Below, one piece after another: positions 52,022 to 60,944 of a stretch of 64,000 nucleotides of DNA. The translations under genes were made by a program, and so were the position numbers. Under the pieces are notes generated by a model. It was given only the letters and a program-made list of their open reading frames with translations. It searched no databases and was not told the DNA's origin. The DNA is from Variovorax paradoxus (GTDB lineage: Bacteria > Pseudomonadota > Gammaproteobacteria > Burkholderiales > Burkholderiaceae_C). The stretch spans positions 4,822,001-4,886,000 of the forward strand of contig NZ_LR743507.1 of the NCBI RefSeq assembly GCF_902712855.1, written 5' to 3'. Each line of letters opens with the position of its first letter. Position 1 is the stretch's first letter.

Positions 52022-52759
52022 ATGAATCCCTGGCCCTACCCCCGCTGGGTCGCTCACCGCGGCGCCGGCAAGCTGGCGCCCGAGAACACGCTGGCCGCCT
52101 TCAAGCTGGGTGCCGCGCACGGCTACCGCATGTTCGAGTGCGACGCGAAACTCAGCGCCGACGGCGTGCCCTTCCTGATGCACGACGCCAGGCTCGACCG
52201 CACCACCAGCGGCCGCGGCATCGGCGGCGAACAGCCATGGAGCGCGCTGGCGCAGCTCGATGCGGGCAGCTGGCATTCGCGCAGCCATGCGGGCGAGCCG
52301 CTGCCCACGCTGGAAAACATCGCGCGCTTCTGCCTGGCCAACGGCTACCTGCTGAACATCGAGATCAAGCCCACGCCGGGCGTCGAGCGCGAGACCGGCG
52401 AAGCGGTGGCCCGCGAGGCCGCGCGCCTGTGGCAGGGCGCGGCCGTGCCGCCGCTGCTCACGTCGTTCCAGGTCGCCTCGCTCGAAGGCGCGCACGCCGT
52501 GCAGCCCGACCTGCCGTGCGGCCTGCTGCTCGACAAGCTGTGGGACGGTTGGCTCGAGGCCGCGAAGCGGCTCGGCTGTGTCGCCATCGTGTGCAACCAC
52601 GCGCTGTGGGACGCCGCCACCGTGGCGCTGGCGCACGACGCCGGCATGCGTGCGCTGAGCTACACAGTGAACGACGACTGGGCCGCGCAGCGCCTGATCG
52701 ACCTGGGCACCGACGGCATCATCACCGACCGGGTCGACCTGTTCAGCCCGGCCGGCTGA
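52022..52759 (+). CDS. ugpQ: Glycerophosphodiester phosphodiesterase
   Basis: A 245-aa cytoplasmic GDPD-family TIM-barrel enzyme splitting glycerophosphodiesters into glycerol-3-phosphate and alcohol, feeding on substrates imported by UgpBAEC. Active-site pieces: VAHRGAGKLAPENTLAAF (His, Arg, Glu), FECDAKLSADGVPFLMHDAR (Glu-x-Asp; second His) and LNIEIKPTPGVE. AAGGA lies 6 nt before ATG 52022; an ATG at 52016 abuts that site and is less likely. Confidence 0.94.
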   Translation: MNPWPYPRWVAHRGAGKLAPENTLAAFKLGAAHGYRMFECDAKLSADGVPFLMHDARLDRTTSGRGIGGEQPWSALAQLDAGSWHSRSHAGEPLPTLENIARFCLANGYLLNIEIKPTPGVERETGEAVAREAARLWQGAAVPPLLTSFQVASLEGAHAVQPDLPCGLLLDKLWDGWLEAAKRLGCVAIVCNHALWDAATVALAHDAGMRALSYTVNDDWAAQRLIDLGTDGIITDRVDLFSPAG

Positions 52760-52834
52760 AGCGCAGCAGCCTCACGGGCCGGGGTGCACGCTTCTTACAG
52801 GCGCTTACGCCATGGCCGCTTCTATGATGCGGCC

Positions 52835-55312
52835 ATGAATCGGACCTCTCGCCTGGCAGGCCTCGGCCTCGCCATCCTGCTGGCCCTGTCGCTGTGCGGC
52901 GCCGCGCTGGCACAGCCCGATGCCAGCATGAACGCCGGCATCGGCAACCCCAACAACAGCGCCAATACCGCCACGGCGTCGGCACCGGCGCCCACGGTCG
53001 CCGAGCTGCGCGCACAGTTCAACAAGATCGCCGCCAGCGCAGGCACCGGCGCGAACGCCGACGAAGACCCTCGCAGGCAGCTCGGGCAGATCAACGACAT
53101 CGGCGCGCAGGCAGACAAGTTCGTCGCCGCGCGCACCGGCGAGCTGGCCGACCTCAACGCCCGGCTCGGCGAGCTCGGCAATCCGCCCGCCGCCGGCACC
53201 ACCGAAGACCCCGACATCACGCGGCAGCGCGCGAGCCTGACCAAGGAGCGCAACGCGCTCGATGCCGATATCCGGCTCGCCAAGCTGCTGTCGATCGACG
53301 TCCGCCAGCGCGGCGCCGACCTCGTGACGCAGCGTCGAGCGCTGTTCGAGGCGCAGCTCACCGAGCGCGCCCCCTCCCCGTTGAGCGAAGCCTTCTGGAA
53401 CGACCTGCAGGAAGCGTGGCCCGACGACCTCGAACGGCTGCAGGCCATGGTGACGGCACTGGGCGACGGCTTCGACCAGGCGCTGGCGAGCGCGTCGCGC
53501 ACACCGGTGATCGCCGCGCTGATCGGCGCGTTGCTGCTGGCCTTCGCCGGCGTCTGGGGCGCCGAACGCCTGCTGGCGCGCCTGGCCATGCGCGTGCTGC
53601 CGGCCGGGCGGCTGCGCCGCTCGCTGCTGGTGATCGCCATCGTCGCAACCCACGTGCTGCTGGTGGCCGTGGCCGCGCACGGCTTCGTGGAAGTGCTCAA
53701 GACCTACGCCACCTGGGACTCGCAGGCACGCAAGGCGCTGCAGTCGGCCGCGCAGGCGCTGACCTTCATGGCTTTCGTCATCGGCCTGGGCCGCGCGCTG
53801 CTGGCCACCGCGCGGCCATCGTGGCGGCTGCCGCCCATCCCCGACGCCACGGCCAGCAAGCTCGCCGTGCTGCCGTGGCTGGTGGCGCTGGTCGCGGCGC
53901 TGGCCTGGACGCCGGCGGAGATCAACGCGCTCGTCGACGCCAGCTTCGCGGCCGTGGTGGCCACGCACGTGCTCACGGCGCTGGTGCTCACGGCGCTGGT
54001 GGGCACCGTGATCTACCGGCTCAAGGCGCTGCGCGCCGACGCTCCGGAGGCCGGCCTGCCCGAGCGGCCGATGTGGGTCGGCCTGCTGGTCGCGCTGATC
54101 GGCATGCTGATGATCGCGATCTGGGTGCTGGTGGGGCTGGGCTACGTGGCGCTCGGCAGCTTCCTCGCGTCGCAGCTGACCTGGAGCGGCATCGTGGCCG
54201 CGGCCTTCTACGTGCTGTTCAAGTTCGCGGACGACGTGTTCATGGCCACCGTGGCGTCGCGCAGCGCCTTCGGCCAGAAGCTGCAGAAGAGCTTCGGGCT
54301 CGCGCCGCAGACGCTGGACCAGTCGGCCACGGTGCTGTCGGGCATCAGCCGCGTGGCGCTGTTCGTCTACATGCTGATCGCGCTCGCCGCGCCGCTCGGC
54401 ACCACGCCGGGCGAGGTGTTCCAGCGCAGCGGCAAGCTCGGCACGGGCGTGAAGGTGGGCGAGTTCCAGCTGGTGCCGGGCGCGATCCTGAGCGCGATCG
54501 CGGTGGCGGTCGTCGGCTTCATCGTGCTGCGCGTGTTCAAACGGTGGCTGACGCGCAGCTACCTGCCGAACACGCAGTTCGAGCCGGGCATGCAGAGCTC
54601 GATCACCACATTGCTGGGTTATGTGGGCGGCATCCTCGTGATCGCCTTTTCGCTGTCGGCACTGGGCATCGGCATCGAGCGCATCGCGTGGGTCGCGAGC
54701 GCGCTGTCGGTGGGCATCGGCTTCGGCCTGCAGGCGATCGTGCAGAACTTCATCTCGGGGCTGATATTGCTCGCCGAGCAGCCGGTGAAGGTCGGCGACT
54801 GGGTGGTGCTGGGCACGGCCGAGGGCGACGTGCGGCGCATCAACGTGCGCGCCACCGAGATCCAGCTGGGCGACCGTTCCACGCTGATCGTCCCGAATTC
54901 CGAGTTCATCACCAAGACCGTGCGCAACATGACGCTGGCCAACGCCGAAGGCCGCGTGCTGATCCGCCTGCCGATGCCGCTGACCACCGACGCGCAGCGC
55001 GTGCGCGAGCTGATCCTGGGCGCCTGCAAGGCGCACGAAGGCGTGCTGGAGACGCCGGCGCCGTCGCTCACGCTCGAAGGCATCGAGAACGGGCTGCTGA
55101 TCTTCCAGGCCATTGCCTACGTGCCGAGCCCCCGCCTGGCGGGCGGCGTGCGCAGCGACCTGCTGTTCGTGATCCTCGACGAGCTGAAGAAGGCCTCGCT
55201 GCCGCTGGCGGTGCCCACGATGGTGATGGCAGCCTCCACCGCGCCGGAGCCTCTCGCCACGCCGATCGTGCCTTCGTCGCCCGCATCGCCGATTCCGGGC
55301 GTGCAGAGCTGA
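52835..55312 (+). CDS. MscS-family mechanosensitive channel with DUF3772 domain
   Basis: An 825-aa protein. A signal peptide (LGLAILLALSLCGAALAQP) is followed by a ~180-residue helical periplasmic DUF3772 part (DIGAQADKFVAARTGELADL). About ten membrane helices follow, the last being the pore-lining segment WVASALSVGIGFGLQAIVQN. The MscS beta domain (LLAEQPVKVGDWVVLGTAEG; STLIVPNSEFITKTVRNMTL) and C-terminal domain are next. The large-MscS plan suggests a channel that releases solutes under hypo-osmotic stress. TATGAT at 52823-52828 could be its -10 site. Confidence 0.93.
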   Translation: MNRTSRLAGLGLAILLALSLCGAALAQPDASMNAGIGNPNNSANTATASAPAPTVAELRAQFNKIAASAGTGANADEDPRRQLGQINDIGAQADKFVAARTGELADLNARLGELGNPPAAGTTEDPDITRQRASLTKERNALDADIRLAKLLSIDVRQRGADLVTQRRALFEAQLTERAPSPLSEAFWNDLQEAWPDDLERLQAMVTALGDGFDQALASASRTPVIAALIGALLLAFAGVWGAERLLARLAMRVLPAGRLRRSLLVIAIVATHVLLVAVAAHGFVEVLKTYATWDSQARKALQSAAQALTFMAFVIGLGRALLATARPSWRLPPIPDATASKLAVLPWLVALVAALAWTPAEINALVDASFAAVVATHVLTALVLTALVGTVIYRLKALRADAPEAGLPERPMWVGLLVALIGMLMIAIWVLVGLGYVALGSFLASQLTWSGIVAAAFYVLFKFADDVFMATVASRSAFGQKLQKSFGLAPQTLDQSATVLSGISRVALFVYMLIALAAPLGTTPGEVFQRSGKLGTGVKVGEFQLVPGAILSAIAVAVVGFIVLRVFKRWLTRSYLPNTQFEPGMQSSITTLLGYVGGILVIAFSLSALGIGIERIAWVASALSVGIGFGLQAIVQNFISGLILLAEQPVKVGDWVVLGTAEGDVRRINVRATEIQLGDRSTLIVPNSEFITKTVRNMTLANAEGRVLIRLPMPLTTDAQRVRELILGACKAHEGVLETPAPSLTLEGIENGLLIFQAIAYVPSPRLAGGVRSDLLFVILDELKKASLPLAVPTMVMAASTAPEPLATPIVPSSPASPIPGVQS

Positions 55313-55327
55313 GCGCGGCCCGCGGGC

Positions 55328-55798
55328 CTACTCCAGCGGCGGGGCCGTGGTGAACTTGACCTCGTTGAGGCACACGCTCGAACGCACCGCCGACACACCG
55401 GGCATGTGCATCAGCGTGTGCATGAGGAACTGCGAGAGCGACTCCAGGTCGTGCGCGACCACCTTGAGGACGTAGTCGAAATCGCCGGTGACCGAATAGC
55501 ACTCCAGGATCTGCTTCATGTCGGCGATCAGGTCCTGGAACTTGGGCAGCTCGTCGACATGGCCGCGCGCCATGGTCACGTGGATGAAGGCCGTCACGCC
55601 AAGCCCGATGCGCCGTGCATTCAGCCGCGCCGCGTAGCCGTGGATCAGGCCCAGCTCCTCCAGGCGCCGGTGGCGCCGCAGGCATTGCGCTGGCGAGAGA
55701 TTGGCCACGTCGGCAAGCTCCAGGTTCGACACCCGGCCGTTCACCTGCAGGTGCTCGAGGATCTTGCGGTCGATCCGGTCCAAGGCGATGTCATGCAA
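55328..55798 (-). CDS. Lrp/AsnC family transcriptional regulator
   Basis: A 156-aa regulator. The winged HTH (ALDRIDRKILEHLQVNGRVS; LSPAQCLRRHRRLEELG) and RAM domain (LECYSVTGDFDYVLKVVAHD) are clear. The start is read as TTG at 55798 because AGGAG lies 6 nt upstream; a TTG at 55819 would add seven residues. It diverges from a TrpXYZ-type ABC operon, whose substrate-binding gene begins 213 bp away, with 17-nt TGCA palindromes between them. Amino-acid ligand is likely. Confidence 0.92.
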   Translation of the reverse strand: MHDIALDRIDRKILEHLQVNGRVSNLELADVANLSPAQCLRRHRRLEELGLIHGYAARLNARRIGLGVTAFIHVTMARGHVDELPKFQDLIADMKQILECYSVTGDFDYVLKVVAHDLESLSQFLMHTLMHMPGVSAVRSSVCLNEVKFTTAPPLE

Positions 55799-55811
55799 TT
55801 TTCTCTCCTGA

Positions 55812-55828
55812 TGCACCAAAGTAATGCA
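55812..55828. promoter_or_regulatory. TGCA palindrome 1, candidate Lrp operator
   Basis: TGCACCAAAGTAATGCA lies just upstream of the regulator's ribosome site. A second 17-mer with the same ends is at 55867-55883, and an imperfect one (TGCAATCTTATGGCGCA) at 55825-55841. The starts of the two best sites are 55 bp apart, about five helical turns. Autoregulation is inferred. Confidence 0.45.
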
Positions 55829-55866
55829 ATCTTATGGCGCAAAGCGGGGTAAGCCCGGGCCTTTCA

Positions 55867-55883
55867 TGCACCTTAATTGTGCA
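55867..55883. promoter_or_regulatory. TGCA palindrome 2, candidate Lrp operator
   Basis: TGCACCTTAATTGTGCA is a 5+7+5 inverted repeat (TGCAC/GTGCA) with an AT-rich centre, the form expected of Lrp-type sites, in the gap before the ABC importer genes. Confidence 0.55.
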
Positions 55884-56011
55884 AAGTACGATCTAGACTT
55901 CGAGCGCCCTGGAGCCGCGTGCCGCGATCCAGGGCCGCTGAATCCTTCGCCGCCAGCCTTCATCGGCGGCTTCAGACGCATTCCATTCCCTACCTCCGGA
56001 GATCCCTTTTC

Positions 56012-56992
56012 GTGAAAAACGCTTTGCTTCGCACTTCCCTCAACGCAGCCACCCTGGCCTTCGGCATGCTGGCGACCACTGCGTCCTTCGCGGCGGACAC
56101 CAAGTCGGTGGCCGTGACGGCCATCGTCGAGCATCCGGCGCTGGACGCGGTGCGCGACGGCGTGAAGGCGGAACTGAAGGCCGCCGGCTACGAAGAAGGC
56201 AAGAACCTCAAGTTCACCTACCAGAGCGCGCAAGGCAATGTCGGCACGGCCGCCCAGATCGCGCGCAAGTACGTGGGCGACCAGCCCGATGCGATCGTCG
56301 CCATTGCCACGCCGTCGGCGCAGGCCGTGGTGGCGGCCACCAAGACGATTCCGGTGGTCTATTCGGCCATCACCGACCCGGTGGCCGCCAGGCTGGTGAA
56401 GAACTGGGAAGCGTCCGGCACCAACGTCACGGGTGTGTCGGACCTGTCGCCGCTCGAGAAGCACATTGCGCTCATCAAGCAGGTGGTGCCCGCCGCCAAG
56501 CGCGTCGGCGTGATCTACAGCCCGGGCGAAGCCAACTCGGTGGCCATCGTGGCCTCGCTGAAGAAGGCCGCTGCCGACGCGGGCATGACGGTGGTCGAGG
56601 CCGCCGCCGCCCGCACGGTGGACGTGCCGACCGCCGCCCAGAGCCTGGTCGGCAAGGCCGACGTGATCTACACGCCCACCGACAACAACGTGGTCTCGGC
56701 TTTCGAGGGCATCGTGAAAGTGGCGCAACAGGCCAAGCTCCCGGTGGTGGCGGCCGACACGGCCACCGTGGAACGCGGCGCGGTGGCCGCCCTGGGCCTG
56801 AACTACAGCGACATCGGCCGCCAGACCGGCAAGATCGTGGTGCGCATCCTGAAGGGCGAGAAGCCCGGCGCCATCGCCTCGCAGACCAGCACCAACTTCG
56901 AGCTGGTGGTGAACCCGGGCGCAGCCAAGCTGCAGGGCGTGACGCTGTCGGAAGAACTGCTGAAGACCGCCAAGGTCGTGAACACCAAGTAA
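56012..56992 (+). CDS. ABC importer substrate-binding protein (TrpX type)
   Basis: A 326-aa periplasmic protein starting at GTG 56012, with GGAG 10 nt upstream and a signal peptide (LNAATLAFGMLATTASFAAD). SVAVTAIVEHPALDAVRDGV, IATPSAQAVVAATKTIPVVY, SAITDPVAARLVKNWEASG and DIGRQTGKIVVRILKGEKPG match the ABC_sub_bind family. Relatives with the same permease and ATPase types include the streptococcal tryptophan importer TrpXYZ; the substrate here is unproven. A strong hairpin follows the stop. Confidence 0.92.
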   Translation: MKNALLRTSLNAATLAFGMLATTASFAADTKSVAVTAIVEHPALDAVRDGVKAELKAAGYEEGKNLKFTYQSAQGNVGTAAQIARKYVGDQPDAIVAIATPSAQAVVAATKTIPVVYSAITDPVAARLVKNWEASGTNVTGVSDLSPLEKHIALIKQVVPAAKRVGVIYSPGEANSVAIVASLKKAAADAGMTVVEAAAARTVDVPTAAQSLVGKADVIYTPTDNNVVSAFEGIVKVAQQAKLPVVAADTATVERGAVAALGLNYSDIGRQTGKIVVRILKGEKPGAIASQTSTNFELVVNPGAAKLQGVTLSEELLKTAKVVNTK

Positions 56993-57012
56993 GTCCCGCG
57001 CTCATCGCCCCC

Positions 57013-57039
57013 GACGGGCCGTCCTGCGGGCGGCCCGTC
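57013..57039 (+). terminator. Terminator/attenuator between substrate-binding and permease genes
   Basis: GACGGGCCG (57013-57021) pairs perfectly with CGGCCCGTC (57031-57039) around a 9-nt loop, followed by CTTTCGTCTT. The T tract is imperfect, so partial termination is likely, favouring binding protein over membrane components. Confidence 0.65.
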
Positions 57040-57068
57040 CTTTCGTCTTCGCCGGGAGCTTCTTCCTC

Positions 57069-57965
57069 ATGTCCCTCATCGCCTCGCTGGGCGCCATCGA
57101 GATCGGTCTGATATTCGGACTGGTCGCGCTGGGCGTCTTCATGTCGTTCCGCATCATCAATTTTCCCGACCTCACGGTGGACGGCAGCTTTCCGCTCGGC
57201 GCCGCCGTGGCCGCGACGCTGATCGTCGCCGGCTGGAACCCGGTGGCCGCCACCGCGGTGGCCTGCGTGGCCGGCGCCATCTCGGGCTGGGTCACGGCCT
57301 GGCTCAACGTGAAGCTGAAGATCATGCAGCTGCTCGCGAGCATCCTGGTGATGATCGCGCTGTACTCCATCAACCTGCGCGTGATGGGCAAGCCCAACGT
57401 GGCGCTCATCACCGAGCCCACGGTGTTCAGCATGGCCAGCTTCGGCGGCATGCCCGAGCAGTGGGCCAAGCCGCTGCTGCTGCTGCTCGTCGTGATCGCC
57501 GCGAAGATCGTGGTCGACATGTTCTTCGCCTCGGAAGCCGGCCTGGCGATGCGCGCCACGGGCGGCAACGCGCGCATGGCGCGGGCCCAGGGCATTTCCA
57601 CCGACTTCCACACCATGGCGGGCCTGGCGCTGTCGAACGCGCTGGTGGCGCTGGCCGGCGCACTGTTCGCGCAGAGCCAGGGCACGGCCGACATCTCGAT
57701 GGGCGTCGGCACCATCGTGATTGGCCTGGCCGCGGTGATCATCGGCGAAACCCTGCTGCCCGCGCGCAGCATGGTGATCACCACGCTGGCGTGCATCCTG
57801 GGCGCGCTGCTGTACCGCTTCTTCATCGCCATGGCGCTGAACACCGACTTCATGGGTCTCCAGGCGCAGGACCTGAACCTGGTGACCGCCGTGCTGGTGG
57901 CCTGCGCACTGCTGGTGCCGGCCTACAAGCGCAAGCTGGGCGGGCTTTTCAAGGGGAAGAACTGA
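57069..57965 (+). CDS. ABC importer permease (TrpY type)
   Basis: A 298-aa inner-membrane protein of the BPD_transp_2 group with about eight or nine helices: IASLGAIEIGLIFGLVALGV, MSFRIINFPDLTVDGSFPLG, LKIMQLLASILVMIALYSIN and the cytoplasmic loop LAMRATGGNARMARAQGIST. The DLTVDGSFPLGAAVAA segment is characteristic of this permease class. It ends in TGATG, sharing a base with the ATPase start. Confidence 0.93.
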   Translation: MSLIASLGAIEIGLIFGLVALGVFMSFRIINFPDLTVDGSFPLGAAVAATLIVAGWNPVAATAVACVAGAISGWVTAWLNVKLKIMQLLASILVMIALYSINLRVMGKPNVALITEPTVFSMASFGGMPEQWAKPLLLLLVVIAAKIVVDMFFASEAGLAMRATGGNARMARAQGISTDFHTMAGLALSNALVALAGALFAQSQGTADISMGVGTIVIGLAAVIIGETLLPARSMVITTLACILGALLYRFFIAMALNTDFMGLQAQDLNLVTAVLVACALLVPAYKRKLGGLFKGKN

Positions 57966-58759
57966 TGCTGCGCGCCCAACAACTCGAGATGACCTTCAAC
58001 CCGGGCACGCCGATCGAGAACCGCGTGCTGCGCGGCCTGAGCCTGGAGATTCCCACCGGCCAGTTCGTCACCGTGATCGGCTCGAACGGCGCGGGCAAGT
58101 CGACCTTCCTCAATGCGGTGAGCGGCGACCTGATCGTCGACAAGGGCCGCATCGAGATCGACGGCAAGGAAGTGACGCGCATGAACGCCTGGCAGCGCTC
58201 GGGCATGGTGGCCCGCGTGTTCCAGGACCCGATGGCGGGCACCTGCGAGGCGCTGACCATCGAGGAGAACATGGCGCTGGCCTGGAAGCGCGGCGAGCGC
58301 CGGGCCTTCGGCTTTGCGCTCAACCGCGGCCTGCGCGAGCTGTTCCGAGAGAAGCTGTCGATCCTGAAACTGGGGCTCGAGAACCGGCTGGCCGATCGCA
58401 TCGGCCTGCTGTCGGGCGGCCAGCGCCAGGCGGTGAGCCTGCTGATGGCATCGCTGAAGCCGTCGCGCATCCTGCTGCTGGACGAGCACACCGCGGCACT
58501 CGATCCGAAGACCGCGGCCTTCGTGCTGGAGCTGACGGCCAAGATCGTCGAGGCCGGCCAGCTCACCGCGATGATGGTGACGCACAGCATGCGCCAGGCG
58601 CTGGACTATGGTTCGCGCACGGTGATGCTGCACGAGGGCCAGGTGATCCTCGACGTGGCCGGGCCGCAGCGCGCGGGGCTGGACGTGCCCGACCTGCTGC
58701 GCATGTTCGAGCAGACGCGCGGCGAGAAGCTCGACGACGACAAGCTGCTGCTGGCCTGA
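57965..58759 (+). CDS. ABC importer ATPase (TrpZ type)
   Basis: A 264-aa ATPase. Walker A is VIGSNGAGKSTFLNAVSG, the Q-loop ARVFQDPMAGTCEALTIEEN, the signature LSGGQRQAVSLLMASLKP, Walker B ILLLDEHTAALDPKTA, and the H-loop MMVTHSMRQALDYG. The His after Walker B (DEHTAALDP) is typical of this COG1101-type subfamily. Its start and stop are both coupled to the neighbours by TGATG overlaps. Confidence 0.94.
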   Translation: MLRAQQLEMTFNPGTPIENRVLRGLSLEIPTGQFVTVIGSNGAGKSTFLNAVSGDLIVDKGRIEIDGKEVTRMNAWQRSGMVARVFQDPMAGTCEALTIEENMALAWKRGERRAFGFALNRGLRELFREKLSILKLGLENRLADRIGLLSGGQRQAVSLLMASLKPSRILLLDEHTAALDPKTAAFVLELTAKIVEAGQLTAMMVTHSMRQALDYGSRTVMLHEGQVILDVAGPQRAGLDVPDLLRMFEQTRGEKLDDDKLLLA

Positions 58760-59274
58760 TGACGCAGCCGGACGCCATGGCCGTGCGCGCCATGCGCGCA
58801 GACGATCTCGACGCCGTGCTGGCGGTGCAGCTCGCCTGCTACGGCGCGGGGTTCGTGGAGGACGGCGGGCTGATCGCGCGGCGCCTCGCGGCCGCGCCGC
58901 ACACCGGCTGGGTAGTGGAATACAAGGGCCGCGTGCAGGCCTACCTGGTGGGCTATCCGTCGACGGTGGGCAAGCTCACGCCCTTGCACGGCGAGTTCGA
59001 GGTGGCTGCCGAAGCCGATTCGCTGTATCTGCATGACCTGGCCGTGCACCCCGATGCCTCGGGGCTCGGCCTCGGGCCGCGGCTGGTTCGCCATGCCTGG
59101 GCATACGCGGCAGGCGCCGGCTGGCTGCATTCCACGCTGGTGTCGGTGCAATCATCGGTCGGGTTCTGGGAACGCCAGGGTTATGCGCCGGCGCAGCCCG
59201 CGAATGCCGGCCAGCAGGCCCGGCTCGCCACGTACCCGGGCGACTCGGTCTACATGAGCCGCCGGCTGGGCTGA
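58759..59274 (+). CDS. GNAT family N-acetyltransferase
   Basis: A 171-aa acetyltransferase. AVRAMRADDLDAVLAVQLAC is the GNAT start; SLYLHDLAVHPDASGLGLGP carries the acetyl-CoA motif A (V.P...G.G.G), and SSVGFWERQGYAPAQPA the motif B end. It is translationally coupled to the ABC ATPase by a 1-nt TGATG overlap, which suggests an acceptor related to the imported substrate. The acceptor is unknown. Confidence 0.88.
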   Translation: MTQPDAMAVRAMRADDLDAVLAVQLACYGAGFVEDGGLIARRLAAAPHTGWVVEYKGRVQAYLVGYPSTVGKLTPLHGEFEVAAEADSLYLHDLAVHPDASGLGLGPRLVRHAWAYAAGAGWLHSTLVSVQSSVGFWERQGYAPAQPANAGQQARLATYPGDSVYMSRRLG

Positions 59275-59290
59275 GTCGCTTTCAGCGGCG

Positions 59291-59560
59291 CTAGCCGCGC
59301 ATCGCCAGCCACTGGACGACGCCGCAGACCACCACCAGCGCGGCGTAGGTCACCATCATCCCGTCGCGACCGGAAGCCAGGAGGCCGACCACCAGCACCG
59401 CGACGCCGGCCAGGAAGGTCATCCCGCATTGCACCCACCAGCGCGGCACCCCCGCGCGCCGGCCACCCAGGAAGCGTCCGGCAACAACCAGCACCAGGGC
59501 CAGGAAGGCCGCGGGTGCCACGAAATTGAGCAGGTGATTCAGGAGGGCCAGCAGGTCCAT
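59291..59560 (-). CDS. Small hypothetical membrane protein
   Basis: An 89-aa protein with three hydrophobic helices (LNFVAPAAFLALVLVVAGRF; WVQCGMTFLAGVAVLVVGLL; MMVTYAALVVVCGVVQWLAM). No Shine-Dalgarno is evident before ATG 59560. Comparable short membrane proteins sit upstream of hemA in related genomes. The function is unknown. It is convergent with the GNAT gene, 16 bp apart. Confidence 0.65.
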   Translation of the reverse strand: MDLLALLNHLLNFVAPAAFLALVLVVAGRFLGGRRAGVPRWWVQCGMTFLAGVAVLVVGLLASGRDGMMVTYAALVVVCGVVQWLAMRG

Positions 59561-59659
59561 CGGGAGGGGCGCCGCATGCGGCAGGTCATGCGGCCAGGGT
59601 TATGGCTGTCATAGGGAAAGCCATTTGTCCCTTTGCAAGCCTGGTGCGGCTGCTGATTT

Positions 59660-59665
59660 TATAAT
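59660..59665 (+). promoter_or_regulatory. Consensus -10 element directly before hemA
   Basis: TATAAT ends 7 nt before the hemA ATG, which would put the transcription start at or next to the A of the start codon. TTGCAA at 59633-59638 is a possible -35 but its 21-bp spacer is long. No ribosome site precedes the ATG. Confidence 0.45.
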
Positions 59666-59672
59666 CACGCGC

Positions 59673-60944
59673 ATGTCAGTCTGGGCTCTCGGCTTGAACC
59701 ACACGACCGCGCCGCTCGATCTGCGCGGTCGTTTCGCGTTCGCGCTCGACCAGATCGCCCCCACGCTGCAGAGCCTTCGCAGTTCCTTCGCTTCCGGCCG
59801 CCACCCCCAGGTCGAGGCCGCGATCATTTCCACCTGCAACCGCACCGAGATCTATTGCGCCTCGGAACACGCCGCGCTGGACCACACCTTCGGCTGGCTG
59901 GCGCAAAGCGGCGGCGTGGCGCCGGCGCTGCTGCGCTCGCATGCCTACACGCTGCACGATGACGAAGCCGCGCGCCACGCCTTCCGCGTGGCCAGCGGGC
60001 TCGACTCGATGGTGCTCGGCGAGGCGCAGATCCTCGGCCAGATGAAGGACGCCGTGCGCGCGGCGGAAACCGCCGGCGCGCTCGGCAGCACGCTCAACCA
60101 GCTGTTCCAGCGCTCGTTCGCCGTGGCCAAGGAAGTGCGCACCGCCACCGAGATCGGCGCGCATTCCATCAGCATGGCCGCCGCGGCGGTGCGCCTGGCC
60201 GGCCAGCTGTTCGAAGACCTGCGCACCACGCGCGTGCTGTTCGTCGGCGCGGGCGAAATGATCGACCTCGCGGCCACGCACTTCGCTGCCAAGGACCCCA
60301 AGTCGATCGCCATTGCCAATCGCACGCTCGAGCGCGGCGAAAAGCTCGCCTCCCGCTTCGGCGGCGAAGCCATGCGCCTGGCGGACCTCCCCTCGCGATT
60401 GGCGGAATTCGACATCGTCGTGAGCTGCACCGCCAGCACGCTGCCGATCATCGGTCTCGGCGCCGTGGAACGCGCGCTCAAGGCGCGCAAGCACCGCCCG
60501 ATGTTCATGGTCGACCTGGCCGTACCGCGCGACATCGAGCCCGAAGTGAAGGCGCTCGAGGACATCTACCTCTACACCGTCGACGACCTCGCCCAGGTGG
60601 TGCAGCAAGGCCAAGCCAACCGCCAGGCCGCCGTGGCGCAGGCCGAAGTCATCATCGATGCGGGCGTGCAAAGCTTCATGCACTGGCTGGGCCAGCGCGG
60701 CACCGTGCCGCTGATCCAGCAGCTCAATGCGCAGGCCGACGAATGGCGCGCCGCCGAAATGGCGCGCGCCCGCAAGCTGCTGGCCAAGGGCGAATCGGTC
60801 GAGGCCGTGCTCGAAGCCATGTCTCGCGGGCTCACGCAGAAGATGATGCACGGCGCCATGGCCGAGCTGCACGCGGGCGACGCCGCCTCGCGCGAGCAGA
60901 CCGCGCAGGCCATCTCGCGCCTGTTCCTGCGCAAAGAGCGTTAG
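59673..60944 (+). CDS. hemA: Glutamyl-tRNA reductase
   Basis: A 423-aa enzyme reducing glutamyl-tRNA to glutamate-1-semialdehyde, first step of C5 heme synthesis. VWALGLNHTTAPLDLRGRFA and the catalytic Cys in IISTCNRTEIYCASEH are N-terminal. GLDSMVLGEAQILGQMKDAV, the NADPH domain (TRVLFVGAGEMIDLAATHFA) and a helical dimerisation domain follow. ATG 59673 fits the family start; an in-frame ATG at 59625 lies before the -10 element. Confidence 0.96.
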   Translation: MSVWALGLNHTTAPLDLRGRFAFALDQIAPTLQSLRSSFASGRHPQVEAAIISTCNRTEIYCASEHAALDHTFGWLAQSGGVAPALLRSHAYTLHDDEAARHAFRVASGLDSMVLGEAQILGQMKDAVRAAETAGALGSTLNQLFQRSFAVAKEVRTATEIGAHSISMAAAAVRLAGQLFEDLRTTRVLFVGAGEMIDLAATHFAAKDPKSIAIANRTLERGEKLASRFGGEAMRLADLPSRLAEFDIVVSCTASTLPIIGLGAVERALKARKHRPMFMVDLAVPRDIEPEVKALEDIYLYTVDDLAQVVQQGQANRQAAVAQAEVIIDAGVQSFMHWLGQRGTVPLIQQLNAQADEWRAAEMARARKLLAKGESVEAVLEAMSRGLTQKMMHGAMAELHAGDAASREQTAQAISRLFLRKER

